The notes under the pieces: generated by a model | The model's database searches: none | Seen by the model: only the letters and a program-made list of their open reading frames with translations | What the model was told of the DNA's origin: nothing | Assembly: GCA_017745135.1 (NCBI GenBank) | Contig: JAGIAB010000126.1 | Coordinates: 1 to 8,232, forward strand | Origin: Flavisolibacter sp. | Lineage (GTDB): Bacteria > Bacteroidota > Bacteroidia > Chitinophagales > Chitinophagaceae | Length of the DNA stretch: 8,232 nt | Direction: 5' to 3' | Made by a program: the position numbers and the translations under genes | Shown here: positions 5,811 through 8,232 of the stretch, in pieces | Layout: each line of letters starts with the position of its first letter | Numbering within the stretch: position 1 is the first letter of the stretch

Positions 5811-5936
5811 AAAACAAAAACCCTCCTGAAAACTCAGGAGGGAACAACTAAAAACACAAGCCTTGGTTCGGTGTCTTAAATTACATCGAAGACAGTGGCT
5901 TCATTTTGAACATTCTTTAATAGGCTAATCATTTAT
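5811..5936 (-). ncRNA. candidate small structured RNA ending in an intrinsic terminator
   Basis: On the minus strand, TTG (5973-5971), a 21-bp spacer and TACATTTA (5949-5942) make a promoter-like sequence one base off the TAnnTTTG consensus, predicting a start near 5936. The transcript would contain an outer stem (5897-5901 with 5858-5862, AAGCC/GGCTT), an inner stem (5889-5894 with 5872-5877, TGTCTT/AAGACA) with an 11-base loop, and then the terminator at 5842-5821, about 125 bases in total. A 10-codon frame, MFKMKPLSSM (5913-5881), lies across the stems, so a leader peptide with attenuator is an alternative, but no minus-strand gene follows. It could also be the tail of ftsZ mRNA. I do not recognise it as a known RNA family. 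Confidence 0.4.
5821..5842 (-). terminator. strong Rho-independent terminator (minus strand)
   Basis: CCCTCCTGA (5821-5829) and TCAGGAGGG (5834-5842) form a perfect 9-bp GC-rich stem with a 4-base loop. Read on the minus strand it is followed immediately by TTTTTGTTTT (5820-5811). On the plus strand the stem is followed by A-rich sequence, so the direction is minus. It would end transcripts coming from ftsZ or from the candidate small RNA. Confidence 0.85.
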
Positions 5937-5973
5937 CGGTTTAAATGTATTTGGTTTTCGATAGTTAAAACAA

Positions 5974-6031
5974 GTTGCAGGTTACAGGGTTCAGGCAAAC
6001 AAACCTGAAACCTGCACCTTGAAACCTGTAA
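5974..6031 (-). repeat. inverted heptamer array forming a hairpin just after ftsZ
   Basis: The left side has three heptamers (GTTGCAG, GTTACAG, GGTTCAG; 5974-5994) and the right side has four of the inverse type (CCTGAAA, CCTGCAC, CTTGAAA, CCTGTAA; 6004-6031). TGCAGGTTACAG (5976-5987) pairs with CTGAAACCTGCA (6005-6016) at 11 of 12 positions around a 17-base loop. Read on the minus strand the stem is followed by AACTTGTTTTAAC, so it could act as a weak terminator for ftsZ, whose stop codon is 3 bp away. The stronger terminator lies further on, at 5842-5821. Confidence 0.6.
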
Positions 6032-6033
6032 GC

Positions 6034-7926
6034 TTAATCCGGTTTTTTACCATCAAGGAAAGTATTGATGGTACTGATGCTGGCGCCTTTGCCATCACCG
6101 TTATCTTTTACCTCGTATTTGCTGTAGAAATTTTCAACCGTGGAGTTACTGTTATGTAATTCCATGTTGCGGCGGATATACGCGGGAACCGATTCAAACT
6201 CGTTGTTAGGATCGGCAGCATTAATGTTGAACGATAAGTTGCGCAACTTTTGTAATCGTTCGGCTGCACGCCTTCTTTGATCCTCAGCGGCGTCTGGCAT
6301 CGCCAGGTCATCTGCGTGAGTGTTTGGTGTTTGAGTTTGGTGGCTGGTTGGTACCTCCGCCGCCGGAATGTCGTTACGTATCACCAGTTGCATGTCGATT
6401 ACTTCCGAGTCATCAACTTTTGCTACAGGTGCCGGAACCGGTTCTTCGGCAGGCTTAGAAGTAGATACTTCAGGTTTGGACTCTGCGTAAATATTGGATG
6501 GCCTTGCAAGGTAACCTCCCGACGCTGCAGACGTCTGGGAATTATTTTGATTGGATGTTGGTGTATTGTCGTTGCCGGATAAAATGTTTTGACGCAATCT
6601 TTCAAAACGTTCGTCTAGCCATTTCTTTTTTTGTTCCAGTTCTTTCTTCTCTTCTTCTGCTTCGGCTTTTTCGTCCTTTATCTTCAAATGTAATTGAACA
6701 GGAGCAGTTTTTTCTTCTTCTTTTTCCACAACGTTTATGGCGTCGAAGTGTAAATCCATTTGCGCATCCTTTAGTTGGGGCATTGGAATTTCTTCAATCG
6801 CCTCTTCATCAATTAATTTAGGCGCTAATACGTCTTCAATCTTTGGTTCTGATGGGATGGTGGCTTTCGGTTTTGGGGAAGGCTGTTCTCCCAAAACCAT
6901 TACGATTTTATCTTCTTTCTTTGGTTCTGTTTTTGGTGCTTCCCGTTTTGTGAACGGATCTTTGTACTGGAAGCCGGTTGCAATCAGCGTAATACCAATC
7001 TGGCTGCCCAATGTATTATCATAACCCAATCCAAGAATTACATCGGTATCCTCGCCAGCCTGGCTCAATAAATGGTTTTGAATGATCTCCACTTCATCCA
7101 TGGTGAATTCATGTTCACCTTCGGCAGAATTGATGTTGATCAGAATCCATTTTGCTCCGCGAATTTCATTGTCATTTAACAACGGCGAGCTCAATGCTTC
7201 TTCAATGGCACGTTGAGCCCTGTTTTCACCGTCGCAGGATGCGTTACCCAAAATGGCGACACCACCATTTTTCATTACCGTGCATACATCGGCAAAGTCA
7301 ACGTTAATTTGACCGGTGCTGTTAATTACATCGGTGATACATTTTGCTGCAGTGGCCAACACATTATCGGCTTTGGCAAAGGCATCCCGCATTTTTAAGT
7401 TTCCAAACTGGTGACGAAGTTTATCATTGCTGATCACAAGCAAAGTATCAACATACTGCTTTAAATTCTTGATACCTTCTTCTGCCTGTTGTTGACGTTT
7501 TCTTCCCTCATAAGAAAAAGGAGTAGTAACAATACCAACCGTAAGAATGCCTAAATCCTTACAGATTTTTGAAATGATGGGAGCGCCACCGGTTCCGGTA
7601 CCACCGCCCATGCCGGCAGTTACAAACGCCATTTTAGTATTTACTTCTAAAATGCGTTTGATTTCTTCAAGAGATTCTTCGGTGGCCTGGCGGCCGATTT
7701 CAGGATTTGCTCCTGCACCCAGACCTTGTGTCAAATGTGGTCCAAGCTGAATTTTATTTGGAACAGTACTTTGTTGTATAGCCTGAGCATCGGTATTGCA
7801 GATGATGAAGTTCACACCTTCAATATTCTGACTGTACATGTGGTTGACAGCATTGCTTCCGCCACCACCAATACCGATCACTTTAAGAATCGATGATTTT
7901 TCTTTAGGAAGATCAAAGTGAATCAT
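6034..7926 (-). CDS. ftsZ: cell division protein FtsZ, with long linker and internal C-terminal peptide
   Basis: This tubulin-like GTPase polymerises into the cytokinetic Z-ring on the cytoplasmic face of the membrane. It has 630 residues from the ATG at 7926 (MIHFDLPKEKSS). An in-frame TTG at 8070 would only add translated intergenic repeats. Seen: GIGGGGSN at 18-25, the tubulin signature GGGTGTG at 107-113, and the T7 catalytic loop NVDFADV at 208-214, which completes the active site of the next subunit. The globular core ends near residue 320. A linker of about 260 residues follows, with a charged, coiled-coil-like stretch at about 400-449, then the block RRRAAERLQKLRNLSFN (551-567), the membrane-tether-binding peptide VPAYIRRNMELHN (580-592) and a further 38-residue tail. 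E. coli FtsZ is 383 residues and ends with the equivalent of that peptide. ftsA lies just upstream on the same strand, separated by a repeat-filled spacer. Confidence 0.98.
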   Translation of the reverse strand: MIHFDLPKEKSSILKVIGIGGGGSNAVNHMYSQNIEGVNFIICNTDAQAIQQSTVPNKIQLGPHLTQGLGAGANPEIGRQATEESLEEIKRILEVNTKMAFVTAGMGGGTGTGGAPIISKICKDLGILTVGIVTTPFSYEGRKRQQQAEEGIKNLKQYVDTLLVISNDKLRHQFGNLKMRDAFAKADNVLATAAKCITDVINSTGQINVDFADVCTVMKNGGVAILGNASCDGENRAQRAIEEALSSPLLNDNEIRGAKWILININSAEGEHEFTMDEVEIIQNHLLSQAGEDTDVILGLGYDNTLGSQIGITLIATGFQYKDPFTKREAPKTEPKKEDKIVMVLGEQPSPKPKATIPSEPKIEDVLAPKLIDEEAIEEIPMPQLKDAQMDLHFDAINVVEKEEEKTAPVQLHLKIKDEKAEAEEEKKELEQKKKWLDERFERLRQNILSGNDNTPTSNQNNSQTSAASGGYLARPSNIYAESKPEVSTSKPAEEPVPAPVAKVDDSEVIDMQLVIRNDIPAAEVPTSHQTQTPNTHADDLAMPDAAEDQRRRAAERLQKLRNLSFNINAADPNNEFESVPAYIRRNMELHNSNSTVENFYSKYEVKDNGDGKGASISTINTFLDGKKPD

Positions 7927-7982
7927 AACAAACTGATTTGTGTCGTTTACGCTTTTCGCAACAACGGATGAATGAATTTTTA

Positions 7983-8085
7983 GATGGACGATTGATGGTT
8001 GTAAAAATTTCGAATTTAGAGTTTCGTATTTCGGATTGTGGTGTAGCAAATTACAAACCACAAACTTCAAACTACAAACTATAAA
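7983..8085. repeat. back-to-back degenerate heptamer arrays in the ftsA-ftsZ spacer
   Basis: Two arrays with exact 7-bp period abut. At 8006-8040 there are five units of the type nATTTCG (AATTTCG, AATTTAG, AGTTTCG, TATTTCG, GATTGTG). At 8044-8085 there are six units ending CAAA or TAAA (consensus CTACAAA). A weaker run of GATTGAT-like units precedes them at about 7983-8001. Together they fill most of the spacer, and the last unit includes the ftsA stop codon. Units within an array are related but the arrays differ, so this is not one expanded motif. They lie in the untranslated leader between the two genes. Confidence 0.75.
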
Positions 8086-8232
8086 TGCTGGTCTTCTTCT
8101 TCTTTAAAAATTTCAATTAAGCTTGTTTTGAATTTTCCCCAGAAATTCGACATGCCTCTCTTTCTTTCAGTAGTGGCAACGCTTCCTGTCGCTTCTACTT
8201 TTGCAGGAACTTCTTCCTGAACGCTCTTCAGC
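8079..8232 (-). CDS. ftsA: cell division protein FtsA, C-terminal end (partial)
   Basis: Fifty residues plus a TAG stop at 8081-8079 are in the window; the gene begins beyond the right edge. Seen: a variable, Val/Ala/Thr-rich linker with basic residues, then FWGKFKTSLIEIFK, which has the spacing of hydrophobic and basic residues of an amphipathic membrane-targeting helix, and an acidic end EEEDQHL. FtsA is an actin-like ATPase that tethers FtsZ polymers to the membrane through such a terminal helix. The assignment rests on this helix and on the position immediately upstream of ftsZ on the same strand, the usual order in the division cluster. No ATPase motif is in the window. Confidence 0.8.
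   Translation of the reverse strand, partial: LKSVQEEVPAKVEATGSVATTERKRGMSNFWGKFKTSLIEIFKEEEDQHL

Larger units (their letters stand above)
5001..6033. other. gene-free repeat-rich interval between the IS110 element and ftsZ
   Basis: No supportable protein gene was found on either strand in about 1 kb. Reading left to right it holds the IS110 3' hairpins, an inverted pair TGGTTTCTAA/TTAGAAACCA enclosing a 124-bp palindrome, a three-copy 53-bp-period array, a TCCCGCT/AGCGGGA hairpin, a 21-bp-period pyrimidine repeat, a minus-strand terminator with a possible small RNA, and an inverted heptamer array touching the ftsZ 3' end. The open frames present here read through these repeats and have biased, low-complexity translations. 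Confidence 0.6.

Noticed and set aside
5647..5829. 60-codon plus-strand frame with a hydrophobic end
   Set aside because: The hydrophobic tail is a translation of the pyrimidine-rich 21-bp repeat and the frame ends inside the minus-strand terminator stem. No promoter or ribosome-binding signal is visible.
7927..8070. N-terminal extension of FtsZ by 48 residues from a TTG at 8070
   Set aside because: The extension is a translation of the heptamer-repeat spacer. FtsZ proteins start close to the first beta strand, and an ATG at 7926 gives a normal N-terminus.

Overview
The window fits a chromosomal segment of a member of the Bacteroidota, probably a Chitinophagaceae-like lineage. Three things suggest this: an ftsA-ftsZ pair in which FtsZ has a very long linker and a Bacteroidota-type tail, promoter-like sequences of the TTTG/TAnnTTTG kind, and intergenic DNA rich in 7-bp-period repeats and GCTCCGTAGGAGC-type repeats. 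The taxonomic call is inference from sequence character; no rRNA gene is present.

Layout. 1-501 (minus) is the N-terminal membrane part of a protein resembling membrane-anchored adenylate/guanylate cyclase-domain proteins. It is cut by the window edge. Divergent to it, 611-1051 (plus) encodes a small lipoprotein of unknown function. This converges, with overlapping stop codons, on 1048-3429 (minus), a FadN-type fusion of 3-hydroxyacyl-CoA dehydrogenase and enoyl-CoA hydratase (fatty-acid beta-oxidation). A perfect inverted repeat just before its start codon is a candidate operator. 3430-3935 has no convincing gene. 3936-5000 (plus) is an IS110-family recombinase with a promoter-like sequence upstream and two hairpins at its 3' end. 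5001-6033 is a gene-free mosaic holding a 124-bp near-perfect palindrome, three copies of a ~28-bp repeat spaced exactly 53 bp apart, small hairpins, and a candidate small structured RNA ending in a strong intrinsic terminator (minus). 6034-7926 (minus) is ftsZ, preceded by a spacer made largely of degenerate heptamer repeats, and 8079-8232 (minus) is the 3' end of ftsA.

How the genes relate. ftsA and ftsZ form the conserved cytokinesis pair. FadN, the lipoprotein and the cyclase-like protein have no evident functional link to it. I found no complete new multi-gene system. The most interesting material is non-coding: the palindrome, the 53-bp-period array, several unrelated heptamer arrays, and the candidate small RNA between ftsZ and the repeat region. 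The IS110 recombinase also appears to lack the fourth acidic residue of the family's DEDD motif at the expected place.
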